Source of the DNA: Urechidicola croceus
GTDB lineage: Bacteria > Bacteroidota > Bacteroidia > Flavobacteriales > Flavobacteriaceae
Assembly (NCBI RefSeq): GCF_001761325.1
Contig: NZ_CP017478.1
Coordinates: 1,060,001 to 1,124,000 of the forward strand
Length of the DNA stretch: 64,000 nucleotides
Reading direction: 5' to 3'
In this document: positions 62,903 to 64,000 of the stretch, piece by piece
Position numbering within the stretch: the stretch's first letter is position 1
Layout: each line of letters starts with the position of its first letter
Program-made: the position numbers and the translations under genes
The notes under the pieces: generated by a model
What the model saw: the letters and a program-made list of their open reading frames with translations, nothing else
Told to the model about the DNA's origin: nothing
The model's database searches: none

Positions 62903-64000
62903 TTACAACATTGTTGATGGCTCAACATATTTAGTTCTCTTAATTTTTGTTTTAGATATTTCATCAAAACCACCAGCTACATCTACCAAATTATTCCAAC
63001 CTCTTTGTTTCAAAATAGATGCTGCTATCATACTTCTATAACCTCCAGCACAATGTAAAACAAATGGTTTGTCTTTTGGGAATTCTTGTAAATGATTATT
63101 TATTTCATTCAATGGAACATTAATTGCATTGATGATATGCTGTGATTCGAACTCACTAACTTTTCTTACATCAAACACCAAGGAATTTTCAGACATTAAT
63201 TCTTCAAATTCTTTTGCTGTTATCCTCTTAATAACATCGATATCTTTTTTGGCTTTTTTCCAAGTTTCAAATCCACCTTCTAAATATCCAATCGTAAAAT
63301 CATAACCTACTCTTGACAATCTTGTAATTGCTTCTTCTTCTTTATTTGGATATGTGACTAATAATATTTCTTGTTTTACATCTGGAATCATTTCACCTAC
63401 CCATTGTGCAAAATTTCCATCTAAAGCAATATTAATACTATTTGGTATAAATCCTTTTGCAAAATCATCTGCATCACGAGTATCCAAAACCAAAGGTCGT
63501 TTTTCATCTGCAACTAACTCAAAAGCCTCCGCAGATAATGGTTTATGCCCACGAGTCATAACTTTATCAAGGCTATCGTAACCTTTAATATTCATTAACA
63601 CATTTTGAGGAAAATATCCTGGTGGTGTAGTTAACCCTGTAAGTAATTCTTTTATAAACTCATCTTTGGTCATATCTGCTCTTAAAGCATAATTTACTTT
63701 TTTCTGATGCCCTAAAGTATCTGTTGTTTCATCACTCATTTTCTTACCACAAGCTGATCCTGCTCCATGATTGGGATACACAATTAAATTATCATTTAAA
63801 GGCATAATCCTATTTCGCAATGAATCAAATAAATGTCCCGCTAATTTTTCTTCAGTTAGTTCAGAAATAACATGTTGTGCAAGATCAGGACGACCTACAT
63901 CACCAATAAATAATGTATCACCTGTAATAAGTCCATGTTCTTTTCCATCTTCATCAATCAATAAATAGGTTGTACTTTCCATCGTATGTCCTGGAGTGTG
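62903..64000 (-). CDS. MBL-fold / double rhodanese protein, 5' end cut by window edge
   Basis: The frame is open to the last base of the window (366 residues) and begins HTPGHTMESTTYLL, the middle of the metallo-beta-lactamase domain, so roughly 100 N-terminal residues are missing. An ATG at 63982 lies inside the conserved motif and is not the real start. GDTLFIGDVGRPDLAQ, a first rhodanese without a catalytic cysteine (LLVTYPNKEEEAI), and a second with active loop VLHCAGGYRSMIAAS match its neighbour domain by domain. The genes are a tandem duplication with their own terminators. Confidence 0.9.
   Translation of the reverse strand, partial: HTPGHTMESTTYLLIDEDGKEHGLITGDTLFIGDVGRPDLAQHVISELTEEKLAGHLFDSLRNRIMPLNDNLIVYPNHGAGSACGKKMSDETTDTLGHQKKVNYALRADMTKDEFIKELLTGLTTPPGYFPQNVLMNIKGYDSLDKVMTRGHKPLSAEAFELVADEKRPLVLDTRDADDFAKGFIPNSINIALDGNFAQWVGEMIPDVKQEILLVTYPNKEEEAITRLSRVGYDFTIGYLEGGFETWKKAKKDIDVIKRITAKEFEELMSENSLVFDVRKVSEFESQHIINAINVPLNEINNHLQEFPKDKPFVLHCAGGYRSMIAASILKQRGWNNLVDVAGGFDEISKTKIKRTKYVEPSTML

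Noticed and set aside
62903-63982. Complete gene starting at the ATG at 63982
   Set aside because: The ATG lies within the conserved HTPGHTMES motif and the frame is open to the window end, so the gene is truncated by the edge.

Overview
The window looks like chromosome from a low-GC marine-type member of the Bacteroidota, most likely family Flavobacteriaceae. The signs are: very AT-rich DNA; promoters of the Bacteroidota form TTTG-N18-23-TAnnTTTG and no evident Shine-Dalgarno sites; a type IX secretion sorting tail on a surface enzyme; many exported lipoproteins; and housekeeping genes of flavobacterial type (for example a Tgt without zinc cysteines, as I recall it from this group). No insertion sequence, prophage, CRISPR array or origin was seen.

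Left part (1-30 kb), mostly core metabolism. A MocR/PdxR-type regulator runs off the left edge, divergent from a PNPOx-like flavoprotein. Next come an AI-2E family exporter, a THUMP-like methyltransferase and a FdhF/YdeP molybdo-oxidoreductase with FdhD. The 353-base gap after fdhD holds two well-formed promoters and a long hairpin that looks like a small structured RNA. A minus-strand tRNA operon (Ser-Pro-Arg) follows, then a PgpH-type HD phosphodiesterase, thiolase, NlpC/P60 peptidase, TPR protein, gyrA, clpC, an acetolactate-decarboxylase-like lipoprotein, a methyltransferase, three thioredoxin-fold exported proteins, NAD(P)HX repair enzyme, accA, a DMT permease, an LptF/G permease and tgt.

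Right part (29.6-61.2 kb), surface polysaccharide. One block (29.6-36.6 kb) encodes a CpsB/YwqE phosphatase, Wzc-like tyrosine kinase, Wza-like exporter, PglF/WbpM-like dehydratase and DegT aminotransferase. A long minus-strand operon (43.5-61.2 kb) starts at ugd and adds a Wzx flippase, an EpsG-type polymerase, four glycosyltransferases, pyruvyl transferase, ATP-grasp amidoligase, polysaccharide deacetylase, formyltransferase, NeuD/PglD acyltransferase, a FAD/NAD(P)-binding protein, a PglC-like initiating sugar transferase and two paralogous adenylate-forming (CapK-type) enzymes. Together the two blocks read as a Wzx/Wzy system. It probably makes a polymer begun with a 4-amino-4,6-dideoxy sugar (bacillosamine type), containing uronic acid, and decorated with amino acid, pyruvate and formyl or acyl groups.

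Between the two blocks, on the plus strand (36.9-43.5 kb), is an island of exported proteins: a beta-helix lipoprotein, a six-repeat fibronectin III protein with a coiled-coil tail, a secreted tyrosinase (type 3 copper enzyme) with a type IX sorting domain, and a small exported unknown. A copper phenol oxidase beside a fibrous surface protein and inside a polysaccharide locus is the most unusual arrangement here. A surface cross-linking or matrix-maturation role is a testable inference.

The right edge holds two tandem metallo-beta-lactamase/rhodanese proteins of persulfide metabolism, the second cut by the window end, with a palindromic operator-like site upstream of the first.
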